From Paenibacillus assamensis DSM 18201 (GTDB taxonomy: Bacteria; Bacillota; Bacilli; Paenibacillales; Paenibacillaceae), in the NCBI RefSeq assembly GCF_000422445.1, contig NZ_KE383839.1, positions 128,321-192,320 of the forward strand: 64,000 bases of DNA, in the 5' to 3' direction. Positions 47,735 to 57,163 of the stretch are shown here, one piece after another. Numbering within the stretch: position 1 is the first letter of the stretch; each line of letters opens with the position of its first letter. The notes below the pieces were generated by a model. That model ran no database searches and was not told where the DNA came from. It was given only the letters and a program-made list of their open reading frames with translations. Position numbers and translations under genes: made by a program.

Positions 47735-48985
47735 ATGACGATTGCAGATATATTAATGATGATTGCCGTGGTTTGTATTTGGTCTCTTTTGCTTGTCAAT
47801 GTGGTACTTATTATTGCAGGCTACTTGTATTACATCGATATTGAAGGTGAAGAAGTGCCTCCCATCAAAGGTGAAGCACCTTTCGTTACCATCATGGTTC
47901 CCGCACATAATGAAGGGAAGGTCATTATAAAGACCGTCGAATCGCTTTTAGCTCTAGACTATCCGCATCATAAATATGAGATTATCGTCATTAACGATAA
48001 CTCATCAGATGATAGCAGCGTCCTCCTAGCTGACTTGCAGGATCGCTATCCAGGGCGGAATCTAATCGTTATTAATACAGACAAGGTTACGGGCGGCAAG
48101 GGAAAATCCAATGCTTTGAATATTGGATTTCAGCGCAGTAAAGGTGAGTTGATTGCGATTTATGATGCAGATAATACACCAGAGAAAACAGCGCTGCGTT
48201 ATTTGGTAGGCGAAATTATGAATGATGATTCGCTCGGTGCGGTTATTGGCAAGTTCCGTACACGGAATCGCGATGCGAGTTTGCTAACACGATTTATTAA
48301 CATCGAAACGTTATCATTTCAATGGATGGCGCAGGCAGGAAGATGGAAATTGTTCAAGCTGTGTACCATTCCAGGCACCAACTTTATTATGCGTCGTCAT
48401 ATTGTCGAAGAGATTGGCGGTTGGGATGTCAAAGCAATCGCAGAAGATACGGAGATCAGTTTCCGTATTTACATGATGGGATACCGAATTAAGTTTCAAC
48501 CTAAGGCTGTAACTTGGGAACAAGAGCCGCAGACGCTTAAAGTATGGTTCAAGCAGCGTACTCGCTGGGCAAAGGGCAATATTTATGTGATTGTCAAAAA
48601 CATACCGCTGCTCTTTAACCGCTCAGCCAAAAGAATTCGTTTTGATATTTTATATTTCTTATCGATCTACTTCTTGTTGTTAACGTCGCTAGTGATGTCT
48701 GATATTTTACTCATCCTACATGCTTTGGGTTATGTTCATACAACAATTGCTGGGCTTAGCTTGTTCCTTTGGTTGCTTGCGATAACGCTATTCGTTACCG
48801 GAACATTTATTACGATCATCACAGAAAAAGGAGAAATGCGTCTCTCCAACCTATGGATCATACTGCTTATGTATGTGTCATATTGCCAAATGTGGATGGT
48901 CGTAGCTGCGTATGGATTATATGCGTATATAAAAGACCAAATTTTCAAGCGCGAAGTGAAATGGTATAAAACGGAACGTTTTTAA
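47735..48985 (+). CDS. ydaM: YdaM-like processive family 2 glycosyltransferase
   Basis: Probably polymerises the exopolysaccharide. In 416 residues, an N-terminal helix is followed by the GT2 domain (VTIMVPAHNEGKVI, VINDNSSDDSS, DADNTPE, AEDTEISFRI) and the processive QRTRWAKGN (QxxRW) motif. Three or four C-terminal helices then form the channel. This is the layout of cellulose/PNAG-type synthases. ATG 47735, 10 bases after the previous stop, follows GAGGAGG; the upstream extension of the frame lies in ydaL and is rejected. Confidence 0.9.
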   Translation: MTIADILMMIAVVCIWSLLLVNVVLIIAGYLYYIDIEGEEVPPIKGEAPFVTIMVPAHNEGKVIIKTVESLLALDYPHHKYEIIVINDNSSDDSSVLLADLQDRYPGRNLIVINTDKVTGGKGKSNALNIGFQRSKGELIAIYDADNTPEKTALRYLVGEIMNDDSLGAVIGKFRTRNRDASLLTRFINIETLSFQWMAQAGRWKLFKLCTIPGTNFIMRRHIVEEIGGWDVKAIAEDTEISFRIYMMGYRIKFQPKAVTWEQEPQTLKVWFKQRTRWAKGNIYVIVKNIPLLFNRSAKRIRFDILYFLSIYFLLLTSLVMSDILLILHALGYVHTTIAGLSLFLWLLAITLFVTGTFITIITEKGEMRLSNLWIILLMYVSYCQMWMVVAAYGLYAYIKDQIFKREVKWYKTERF

Positions 48986-49004
48986 GATAGGAGAGAAGCG
49001 TGTG

Positions 49005-51095
49005 ATGAGAAGAAGTCTACTTATCGGCATCACTTGTATATGTATGCTGCTTTTACAGCTTGTTCAGCCGATGGCAGTGGCTGCTGCTGAAGTTAGCAAT
49101 GTAAAGGTGTACGAGACACCGATGACGAATACGAACACGTCGTTATCGGGCGTGATGACGTCCAAGCATTTTCAATTTCAAACTGAACCTTATTGGAAAG
49201 CAAAAAATGCAACGGTTACGTTGGATTACAAAGCATCGCAGTTAACGATAAATGATCGATCCAGTGTTACATTGTCGATGAATGGAACTAAGTTCTATTC
49301 ATTCCGACCTAAAGTTGCTGATCAAGTGAAGCAGCAGTTGGCAGTAGTTGTTCCAGCAGAATTGCTTGTTAAGGGCAACAATACATTATCTGTGACAGGT
49401 AATATTGAGACGACTAAAAATGATCAAATCTGTGTACCGCCAGATAGACATGATAATTGGGTAGAGTTTTATAAGTCTTCTACGATTGCTGTAAAGTACG
49501 ATACGGAAGCATTTAGTGGCAGTATACGAGACTTCAATGAACGATTTACGGGAATGGACACGGTTCGTGACGATTCCAATGTAATTGTGATTCCTGAACA
49601 AAGCAGTTCGGCGGAATTGGAAGCATCTGTGCATGCATTGTCAGGCTTCGCAAAATCAAATCGACTGAAAAACGATACGATTCCGATGCAAAAATTTGAT
49701 GCGGCAGCGATGGATCATAAAAAATGGATCGTAGCTATATCCCTATACGATCAATTGCCAGCTACGCTCAAAGCTTCTTTGGAGCAGCAGGATGTAAGCA
49801 AGCTAGCGCTTATTCAAGTTGTGAATTGGTCTGGGAAGCCAACGCTTGTTGTTACTTCTCAAGATGCGAATTTACTCGTTAAAGCTGGACGACTAATCGC
49901 AAATCAAGAGCTTATGATGCAATTGAATTCGAGCTCAAAAGTGATCACCGAAAGCACGGATGTCAATACCGCTGCTGTGAGTGTGAGCAAACAAATCACG
50001 ATAACCGAAACTGGCGATGAATTAAAAGGGCCTATGCGCCAAGAAAAAAGTTACTTTATTGCCTTGCCAGCTAACCGAGCCATTGCAGACGCCAGCAAGA
50101 TTAGTCTTGACATGCGTTATGCTAAAAATTTAGACTTCGATCGTTCCATGGTTACGGTCTATGTAAATGATAAGCCGATAGGCAGCAAAAAGCTGACTTC
50201 AGAGTTGGCGAATAGTGACACGCTTACTTTGCCAATACCTAAAAATCTTGATATCTCAGGCAACTTTATGATTACGGTGGCATTTGATTTGGAAATGAAG
50301 CATGGCACATGTATTCGACCACAGGATGAGATGCCGTGGGCGTACATTACGAAGGATTCTGTACTGCAATTAAATACGAAGGACAAGACGGAGTTGTTAT
50401 TCAACAATTATCCAAGTCCATTCTTACGTGATGGCAGTTTCAATCAAGTTGCGGTTGTTATGCCGAAGGAGCGAGATACCTATACGTATTTGGCGCTGTC
50501 GAATCTGTTTAATCTCCTCGGGCAGTATGCAGAAGGGAATACAGGTAATATTCGCTTCTACGATGATACCGTAGCTTCTTCTGAACTGACAGCATACAAT
50601 ATTATTGCTATTGGCAGCCATGCAAATAATAAAGTAATCCGTGATCAGAATGCGAAGCTCTATTTCCAATATGGAGCGGATGGTGCGGGATTCATTTCCA
50701 ATGAAAAGATGAGCATTGATCAGGAATATGGCAAGCGATTGGGGACATTGCAGCTCATTGAATCTCCGTATAAAGATGGTCATGGACTATTAGCGGTTAC
50801 TGGAGCGAGCTCTGAATATTATTACTTGGCTTCCAAGCTGCTGGGCAGCGAAGAACAGAAGTGGAAAGTATTTGGAGACAGTGTGGCTACGGATAAGGAT
50901 GGACAAGTATTTGCCCATCGCTTTAAGAAGCAGGCAGAGCAAAATGAACAGTCACTTGTGAGCAATATTATGGAACGGAGCGATGTGCTTGGCTTTATGG
51001 TTGCTGTGATGCTCATCATCGTGCTGATTCTCGTATCGCTAATGTTCATGATTCGCAAATATAGAAAGAAACGGAGGCAGAACGATGAAACGTAA
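49005..51095 (+). CDS. ydaN: YdaN-like BcsB-family exopolysaccharide secretion protein
   Basis: A 696-residue exported protein. It has a signal peptide (about 1-28, ends AVAAAE), a long beta-rich BcsB domain with carbohydrate-binding-like units (DQICVPPDRHDNWVEF, CIRPQDEMPWAYI), and a single C-terminal membrane helix (about 664-686) with a basic tail. BcsB guides the nascent glucan away from the synthase in cellulose systems. GTG 49002 and ATG 49005 are both served by AGGAGAG. It overlaps the next gene by 11 bases. Confidence 0.88.
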   Translation: MRRSLLIGITCICMLLLQLVQPMAVAAAEVSNVKVYETPMTNTNTSLSGVMTSKHFQFQTEPYWKAKNATVTLDYKASQLTINDRSSVTLSMNGTKFYSFRPKVADQVKQQLAVVVPAELLVKGNNTLSVTGNIETTKNDQICVPPDRHDNWVEFYKSSTIAVKYDTEAFSGSIRDFNERFTGMDTVRDDSNVIVIPEQSSSAELEASVHALSGFAKSNRLKNDTIPMQKFDAAAMDHKKWIVAISLYDQLPATLKASLEQQDVSKLALIQVVNWSGKPTLVVTSQDANLLVKAGRLIANQELMMQLNSSSKVITESTDVNTAAVSVSKQITITETGDELKGPMRQEKSYFIALPANRAIADASKISLDMRYAKNLDFDRSMVTVYVNDKPIGSKKLTSELANSDTLTLPIPKNLDISGNFMITVAFDLEMKHGTCIRPQDEMPWAYITKDSVLQLNTKDKTELLFNNYPSPFLRDGSFNQVAVVMPKERDTYTYLALSNLFNLLGQYAEGNTGNIRFYDDTVASSELTAYNIIAIGSHANNKVIRDQNAKLYFQYGADGAGFISNEKMSIDQEYGKRLGTLQLIESPYKDGHGLLAVTGASSEYYYLASKLLGSEEQKWKVFGDSVATDKDGQVFAHRFKKQAEQNEQSLVSNIMERSDVLGFMVAVMLIIVLILVSLMFMIRKYRKKRRQNDET

Positions 51096-51939
51096 TCAAG
51101 GTAGTCTGCTGTCCGATGGAGCTTTCTTGCTGTGGATTGTCATGACGTTTGTTAGCATCATATTCATTGCGGGAGACCCGAACCGCTATATATTGAATAT
51201 TATTTTATTGAATGTGGCTTTGCTTGTTGCGATTGTTACGTACTTTACATCGCTGACAATCGGGCTCATCCTAAACGTACTGTTTATTTTCGGTTACGGT
51301 ACGTTCACGCTGTATGAAACGATTATGCAGGGTAGTGTGCTGGAAGGGCATCATTACTTCTGGCTTATCATGACACCTGTGTTTACCATTGTTGCGTGGA
51401 TGATTACGTTTAGCAATCAGCAAATGCAGGCTGAGAATGCGCAGTTGCTTAAGAAAAATCAATCGTTGGCGACCATGGATGAAAATACAGACTTGAAAAA
51501 CAGCCGCTCTTTCCAAAAAGATGCGACGATATTTATGGCGCTATCCAAGCGATATCAAATAGAGCTCACACTGCTTGTCGTAAAGGTAAGATACTGGGAT
51601 GAGCTAAAGCAGATGGTCAGCAGGGAACAAATGTCGGAGCTGATTTACGATTTGTCCAAATTGAGTGAGACGAGCATACGTATGAATGATTCGCTCTATA
51701 TGCTGAATTCCGACGATCCGACATGGGGGCTGCTGCTGTTTACGGATCGTGAAGGCGCTAATATCGTCATCAATCGAATTAAGGATAAAGTAGCATCATT
51801 TAATGCGCATGAATCTACAGGCAAGTACAAAATTGATTTGGATTTGATTATTGGCGCGATTGAGTACGATGCGGAGACGGTCACGACTCCATTGGATTTC
51901 ATTGCCCAGGCAAGGAAACAGTTGGAGTATGATGTGTAG
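51085..51939 (+). CDS. ydaK: YdaK-like degenerate GGDEF protein, probable c-di-GMP receptor
   Basis: A 284-residue protein. Four membrane helices (about 12-110) and a short coiled linker lead to a GGDEF-fold domain (about 130-284). The catalytic GGDEF site reads NSDDP (208-212), so cyclase activity is not expected. The inhibitory-site motif RxxD is intact as RMND (199-202), exactly five residues before it. That is the pattern of Bacillus YdaK, a c-di-GMP-binding activator of the exopolysaccharide synthase. Here the gene is last in the operon, whereas in Bacillus it is second. Confidence 0.88.
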   Translation: MKRNQGSLLSDGAFLLWIVMTFVSIIFIAGDPNRYILNIILLNVALLVAIVTYFTSLTIGLILNVLFIFGYGTFTLYETIMQGSVLEGHHYFWLIMTPVFTIVAWMITFSNQQMQAENAQLLKKNQSLATMDENTDLKNSRSFQKDATIFMALSKRYQIELTLLVVKVRYWDELKQMVSREQMSELIYDLSKLSETSIRMNDSLYMLNSDDPTWGLLLFTDREGANIVINRIKDKVASFNAHESTGKYKIDLDLIIGAIEYDAETVTTPLDFIAQARKQLEYDV

Positions 51940-51960
51940 TTTTTCATAAAAAACATAATG

Positions 51961-52037
51961 AATCCCCTTTAGGCCGTGCAGTTGACGCATCAAAATGATG
52001 TCGTTGCAGCATGCATGCTTAAAGGGGGTTTTTGTAA
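51961..52037 (+). terminator. Terminator of the exopolysaccharide operon
   Basis: ATCCCCTTTA (51962-51971) pairs with TAAAGGGGGT (52020-52029, one G-T), followed by TTTTTG. The long interior contains further short stems (TGCAG/CTGCA type and GACGCATC/GATGTC). Confidence 0.75.
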
Positions 52038-52095
52038 TAGGTGTGTACTGCTTCTTACTGCTGCACTTATCTTTGAGTGTGGCCTGATATTATGG

Positions 52096-53436
52096 TTATC
52101 CTCGTTGTATCTCTTCCATTATGTTCTTTACCCCTTGATCCATTTGTTCAATAGGTGCTCTGGATATGCTCATCCGTAGAAACTTTTCCCGATTCAGCCA
52201 ACTAGACAAGTAGAAGGGATTCCCCGGTGCGACTGTAATCTGTTTCGTTGCAAGTCTTTTTATGAGTTGATCCATATTGATCGTAAGCGGCAATTTGAAT
52301 TGCGTATACATGCTTGAGCTTGTTTCTGAAAGCTGTACGAGTCCTTTATCGTTATATCGCCTAACTGCTGCATGCAGCGCCTGCATACGGGCACTATATT
52401 CTTTGCTTAGAAGCTGCTTGTGACGTTGATACATGCCATTTCGGATGTACACTTCAAGTGCCGCTTGAGATAAAAGGGAAGTATCGCCATAACTTTTATA
52501 GGATTGAAAGGTTTGTACTAACTGCTCAGGAAGAACAGCAACTCCTATTCGTAAACCTGGGAAAATCATTTTCGAGAAGCTCTTCAAATAAATGACGTGC
52601 GAGCTCAGATTGTACGAATAAATAGGATCAAATTGTCGGTACACGCCCAGATCAGCCATATAGTCATCTTCGACAATATATACATCGTAGGTGCTGGCAA
52701 GCTTGGCTAATTTGCGCTTTTCTTCGGTGCTGTAAGAGGTGCCAAGCGGGTTCTGGCAGCGTGACATCGTATAGAAAAATTTGATCTCCCTGCTGCTGAA
52801 TGCTTCCTCTAGTGCTTGCCAGTCGATACCTTGTGCCGTGCGTGCAACTCCGCGAACTGGAATTCCTTCTCTTTCTAAATAGCGCAAAAAGAGATCATAG
52901 CTAGGTTGTTCGACAAGTATGGTGGAGCGTTGGTTCGGGAACGACATTTTTGCTACTATTTCTAATGCTTGGTGAATGCCAGATGTCACAATAATTTGTT
53001 CTGTTCGTGCAAATACTTGATCATCCGCTAAGAGTGATACGAGCGCTTGTTTGAGGGAACAGAGTCCTTGTGGATGGCCGTAAGTAAATAAGTTGTATTT
53101 ATGCGTATCGATTGCTTTGTTCATGCAATGCTGGAAATCTCGATACGGGAATAAATGAAGGTCAGGTGATGCAGATGAAAAGTCAATCCCGTTACTGAAA
53201 CTGCCCCTGTTCGTTTGGTCTGAGCCGAATCGATCTACTACATAGTAACCGCTCTGTGGAATCGTATAAATGACATGCCGTTGTTCAAGTTCTGTATAGG
53301 CCTGTGTGATTGTGCTTTGGCTGCAGTGATACATTTGCATGGCTTTTCGAACAGATGGTAGTTTCTGACCTGATTTATACTGTCCTTCTCGGATTTTAGA
53401 TTCAATATCCGTAGTGATGGCCTGATATTTTTTCAT
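52096..53436 (-). CDS. MocR/PdxR-type GntR regulator with aminotransferase domain
   Basis: A 446-residue fusion. The N-terminal winged helix (1-70, KLPSVRKAMQMYHCSQSTITQAYTELE) is followed by a fold-type I aminotransferase domain with the PLP-binding Lys289 in YLKSFSKMIFPGLRIG. MocR proteins use PLP or an amino acid-PLP adduct as effector. The start codon follows GAGGAG. It is divergent from an EamA exporter across 269 bases, a common regulator-target pairing. The effector is unknown. Confidence 0.92.
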   Translation of the reverse strand: MKKYQAITTDIESKIREGQYKSGQKLPSVRKAMQMYHCSQSTITQAYTELEQRHVIYTIPQSGYYVVDRFGSDQTNRGSFSNGIDFSSASPDLHLFPYRDFQHCMNKAIDTHKYNLFTYGHPQGLCSLKQALVSLLADDQVFARTEQIIVTSGIHQALEIVAKMSFPNQRSTILVEQPSYDLFLRYLEREGIPVRGVARTAQGIDWQALEEAFSSREIKFFYTMSRCQNPLGTSYSTEEKRKLAKLASTYDVYIVEDDYMADLGVYRQFDPIYSYNLSSHVIYLKSFSKMIFPGLRIGVAVLPEQLVQTFQSYKSYGDTSLLSQAALEVYIRNGMYQRHKQLLSKEYSARMQALHAAVRRYNDKGLVQLSETSSSMYTQFKLPLTINMDQLIKRLATKQITVAPGNPFYLSSWLNREKFLRMSISRAPIEQMDQGVKNIMEEIQRG

Positions 53437-53705
53437 AATGACTCCTCTATGTATGCCTTTTAGCAGTTCATTGATCTAAGTCCGCCCCCGTTAGGCAACG
53501 AAAGGTGTGCATGCTCGTTCTAGTGTATATGTTACCATGCTGATTCCTTTCTGACAGTAATAACAGTGTTGAGTGTATCGATACAGTTGCGCAATTTGCT
53601 TCTCGGCTGCGGATCTAATCTATTGTATCGTGAAACGTAACGAACGAGGGAGCAGGATATCACTTGTTCCTGTTATGGCTGTACAGAGAGAAAGGGAGAA
53701 TACAC

Positions 53706-54650
53706 ATGAATGGAACAGGGATTAGACTTGCATATTTTCTAGCAGTGTTAAATGCCATTATTATCGGATTTTCATTTTTATTTGCCAAAGTTACATTGGA
53801 TTACGCAGCGCCGCTGGACACACTGACATATCGCTTTGCAGCTTCTTTTATCGTGATGTCGATACCAGTTGTATTCGGATGGATTAAGCTTCAATATCGT
53901 GGCAAGGCGCTGTATAAAGCGTTGCTGCTATCATTGATGTACCCGTTAGGATTTTTCACTTTGCAAGCATTTGGGCTTCAATATGCTAGCTCAGCAGAAG
54001 GTGGAATTTTATATGCATGCACCCCTGTAGTAACCCTAATTCTTGCATCGATATTTTTGAAAGAAAAAACGTCGTTGCTGCAAAAATTATCAATATTTTT
54101 GTCTGTTTTCGGAGTTGTATTTATTTTCGTAATGATGGGGAGCACGATCGACTTCTCGAATGTGACAGGATTGCTTCTATTGTTTATGACATGTGTTGCC
54201 TTCGCGGGATATAGCGTAATGGCAAGATCGCTCTCGAAGCAGTTTAGTCCTGCAGAACTTACGTATCTAATGCTTGGAGTAGGATTTGTTACATTTTTAG
54301 TCGTTTCGATGGTTCAGCATATTAGTGCTGGAACAACGGCTCTTTTCTTGGCTCCTCTAACAAACAGCACATTTGTCGTATCGATTCTATTTTTAGGTGT
54401 CATATCGTCTCTTGGTACAGCGTTGGCAGCTAATTATATTTTATCGAAAATGGAAGCGTCTAAAATGAGCGTGTTCTCGAATCTATCGACGATTGTCTCG
54501 ATGATGGCAGGAGCGATGTTCTTAGGTGAGGAGATAACGGTGTACCACCTTATCGGTTCTGTACTTATTATTGCTGGTGTAGTAGGCGCGAATTACTTGG
54601 GTAGAAAGAAAAGTGTGCAGCAGCAACGTTTATCGAGCAGCAGTCTTTAA
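53706..54650 (+). CDS. DMT superfamily (EamA) transporter
   Basis: A 314-residue membrane protein of ten helices in two EamA repeats. The first has GFSFLFAKVTLDYAAPLDTLTYRF and LQYASSAEGGILYACTPVVTLILA. The second has GTALAANYILSKMEASKMSVFSNLSTIVSMMAG. Many EamA members export amino acids or related metabolites. ATG 53706 follows AAAGGGAG; earlier starts lack a site. Probable target of the divergent MocR regulator. The substrate is not readable from sequence. Confidence 0.9.
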   Translation: MNGTGIRLAYFLAVLNAIIIGFSFLFAKVTLDYAAPLDTLTYRFAASFIVMSIPVVFGWIKLQYRGKALYKALLLSLMYPLGFFTLQAFGLQYASSAEGGILYACTPVVTLILASIFLKEKTSLLQKLSIFLSVFGVVFIFVMMGSTIDFSNVTGLLLLFMTCVAFAGYSVMARSLSKQFSPAELTYLMLGVGFVTFLVVSMVQHISAGTTALFLAPLTNSTFVVSILFLGVISSLGTALAANYILSKMEASKMSVFSNLSTIVSMMAGAMFLGEEITVYHLIGSVLIIAGVVGANYLGRKKSVQQQRLSSSSL

Positions 54651-54762
54651 AACAGATGCAGTAGACCTAGAAAAGAATTTGCATGCTACAAGAAGCTTGG
54701 AGATGCTCATAACATCCAAGTTTACTTGGCAGATCTTAAATGGAAAGTAATTGATAAAAATT

Positions 54763-54810
54763 AAGAAGAAGACCGCCAGCATTAATTGAACCAGCGGTCT
54801 TCTTAATTTC
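54763..54810. terminator. Bidirectional terminator between EamA and WYL genes
   Basis: AAGAAGACCGC (54766-54776) pairs exactly with GCGGTCTTCTT (54794-54804), with AATT flanks. T-rich sequence follows on the minus strand, and AATTTC on the plus strand. It separates convergent genes. Confidence 0.85.
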
Positions 54811-54837
54811 TCAAAATCGGTTGAATACTCCATATAC

Positions 54838-55692
54838 TTAACGAGTGTATAAAGAGGACTCTATTGGTATTAACCCTTCTTCTAGTTGCATCGTCTCAAT
54901 ACCATATCGAGCCAAAGCCTTTGTTGAAGCTTCCAGCATTCGTTTCTTTAAATAATCGCCCTTGATCACACGAACACGTTTGCCGAGAAAGCGAATCTTG
55001 GATAATAGAAACTCATATTCATCTCTGGGTAGATGGATTCTTACCTGGTACTTATCGTGTTCCTCGTCATAATCCACAGTCTTCTCAAAGCAAGAAAAGG
55101 CGTACATGATTCGGGATAGCTCTTGGTTGTAGTCACGTACAACTTCGATGCATACTTCAGATTTGCGAGCATGTTTAATGAGAGACAACTTCTCTAGTAT
55201 TTGATCTGCCGTTTTAGGTGATATTGGCTGTTCAGAAAAGGAAGTAATTTGCTCTATTCTTGTACTCATAAAGGTACGATGTCGCATATGGAACCATAAT
55301 AAGTACCATTCTCGTTTTACCATAGAGTACTCCAGTTTATAAGGGAATCCTCTGTGCTCTACATTTTCTCGGCCATCTTTGACGATAAAGCTTATCTTCA
55401 TTCCATTTCTATCTGAAATGAGCCGACGCAATGGGCGAAGTAGCGGGTGATAGACATGTTTCTCCTGAGTCAATGCCTTCTCAATCAAGTATTCTGAGGT
55501 GTCCATGACTATATCCATACTGAGCATCTGTCTCAACTTGAGAAGTGTCTCTGCTGTAAATGCCTCGTTTGCTGCTGGATGTTCTAGCATTGTCTTCAAC
55601 CATGTGCGTTCATATGCGGTAACGACAAAGGTACCTGTGTCTTCCAACCGAGAAAGGATCTGATAATTAAAAATTTTTTCAAATGGATTCAT
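54838..55692 (-). CDS. WYL-domain protein, second of a tandem pair
   Basis: A 284-residue protein whose central part (about 90-165) carries the WYL pattern MKISFIVKDGRENVEHRGFPYKLEYSMVKREWYLLWFHMRHRTFMSTRIEQI, the SH3-like ligand-binding module of bacterial regulators. A WCX-like C-terminal extension follows. I see no clear helix-turn-helix in its first 90 residues, so it may act with the upstream WYL protein, with which it overlaps by 14 bases. WYL proteins often bind nucleic acid and control defence or repair genes. Its partner operon here is RNA repair. Confidence 0.85.
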   Translation of the reverse strand: MNPFEKIFNYQILSRLEDTGTFVVTAYERTWLKTMLEHPAANEAFTAETLLKLRQMLSMDIVMDTSEYLIEKALTQEKHVYHPLLRPLRRLISDRNGMKISFIVKDGRENVEHRGFPYKLEYSMVKREWYLLWFHMRHRTFMSTRIEQITSFSEQPISPKTADQILEKLSLIKHARKSEVCIEVVRDYNQELSRIMYAFSCFEKTVDYDEEHDKYQVRIHLPRDEYEFLLSKIRFLGKRVRVIKGDYLKKRMLEASTKALARYGIETMQLEEGLIPIESSLYTR

Positions 55693-56989
55693 AATATTTA
55701 TGAAGCTCCTTCCATTCCTCTATCATTTCATGTCGGAGTTGTCGAGGCTCAAGTACTTCACAACTGGAACCGAAGCTTCTGAGCCATGGTTTGATCTCAT
55801 AAATTCCATTTACTGATATTACATAAATAAATGACTCTTCATCTTCTTCGACGATTTCACCCCATTGCCCTTGAAGAAGAACCCGATGCTTGATGAAGTT
55901 ATGCTGTTCTCCGGCACTCGGGTTGTAGAAGCGGGCACGAACCTTTATGGGTTTACCGGTATCAATCAACCAACTTGTTTGGAGCTTTTCCATGAGTTCG
56001 ACTGTCTTTCTCCCATATACTTCTTCTGAGACGGCTTCCGCCTCTTCGATATGGGTCATGCCTTCCATACGGAATTTACGAATGCCTTCTCTACCCATGC
56101 CGAGCAAGTACCAACGTCCGTATTGATGATCGTACACGATCTTCAGCGGGAGTGTTTTGTGCTGCTTTCCTGCACTTTGTCGCTCGAAGAGTGGATTCGT
56201 CTGCTGCGCTGTATAGCTTTTCTCTGCCTTAGGCGTGAAGTACAAGAACTGTACTCTACGACGATCGCGGATCGCACGCAGCAAGGTGAACAGATGAACT
56301 TCATCCAGAATTCGCGAGTGATAGTGATACTTGTATAGAAAAGGATCGATGAATGGATTATCTTCGGGAAGAATGTGCTTCAACTGCTTCTTAAGCCCAT
56401 CTTGCAGCAAATAACCTTGAACAGAAGGTACTTGCGTATTCGCCATCACATTGACGAAGTCGAATAGATCAGTGAGCTCATCCTCAGATAGTTCACGTAG
56501 AAGATCATTATGTAATCGATAACGGTATGGCCGAGTTGTGCTCTCTTTACGAATAGCGCCTACCGCTTCGAGATATTTGAGATCAGATCGAATCGTTTTC
56601 TCATCAGGGATAGACAGCTCGGCAGGCATGCTGCTGCAGACGTCCATGAGTTCAATAGCTGTCATGGTCTGTGCATGCAGCGTTTCTAAAATAATTGATA
56701 TACGTGCTGATTCGGATTCCTTCAAAGACTTTGCGCGAAATAAGAACAACAGTATCGGATCGGATGTTTCGTAATAGGTATGACGTACAGCGTCAATAAG
56801 ATCTAAGGCCTCAGCATGGGACTGTGAAGACGTTGCTGCTGCGATATCTTTCAGTCGGCGCGTTGTTTTGTCAAAGGTATGTACCGAGATGCCAAGTCGT
56901 TCTGCGAACTGTTGTCTATTGTAAGCACCGCTCATGAGCATGAGCATCCGTAGAAATTGAATCTCCTTATCGAAACTCTCCTTTGCCAC
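55679..56989 (-). CDS. WYL-domain transcriptional regulator with N-terminal helix-turn-helix
   Basis: A 436-residue regulator. The N-terminal part (about 1-60) includes NRQQFAERLGISVHTFDKTTRRLKDIA, a helix-turn-helix. The WYL core follows at about 240-330 (RRVQFLYFTPKAEKSY, LPLKIVYDHQYGRWYLLGMGREGIRKFRMEGMTHIE), with a C-terminal extension. The frame extends to 57106, but GTG 56989 has AAAGGGG 7 bases upstream and removes the overlap with the divergent gene. It probably controls the divergent RNA-repair operon through the palindrome at 57083. Confidence 0.87.
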   Translation of the reverse strand: MAKESFDKEIQFLRMLMLMSGAYNRQQFAERLGISVHTFDKTTRRLKDIAAATSSQSHAEALDLIDAVRHTYYETSDPILLFLFRAKSLKESESARISIILETLHAQTMTAIELMDVCSSMPAELSIPDEKTIRSDLKYLEAVGAIRKESTTRPYRYRLHNDLLRELSEDELTDLFDFVNVMANTQVPSVQGYLLQDGLKKQLKHILPEDNPFIDPFLYKYHYHSRILDEVHLFTLLRAIRDRRRVQFLYFTPKAEKSYTAQQTNPLFERQSAGKQHKTLPLKIVYDHQYGRWYLLGMGREGIRKFRMEGMTHIEEAEAVSEEVYGRKTVELMEKLQTSWLIDTGKPIKVRARFYNPSAGEQHNFIKHRVLLQGQWGEIVEEDEESFIYVISVNGIYEIKPWLRSFGSSCEVLEPRQLRHEMIEEWKELHKYYESI

Positions 56990-57082
56990 TTGTATTCCCC
57001 TTTGTTGTAATAATTGAATTCTTTCATTGTAGCAGTTGAACATTTGAGAAGATACGGGATTTTTTTGTAAGGTCGTAATACT

Positions 57083-57107
57083 TTTGCCATGTTCATGAAC
57101 TGGCAAA
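57083..57107. promoter_or_regulatory. Palindromic operator between WYL and RNA-repair genes
   Basis: Outer arms TTTGCCA (57083-57089) and TGGCAAA (57101-57107) flank a perfect inner palindrome GTTCATGAAC (57091-57100), with one extra base at 57090. It lies in the 174-base divergent gap and is the best candidate site for the WYL regulator. Confidence 0.65.
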
Positions 57108-57163
57108 TAGGTGATGATAGATACAGAACATTCATCCGTGAGTACGAAAGGGGAAGTGAAAAG

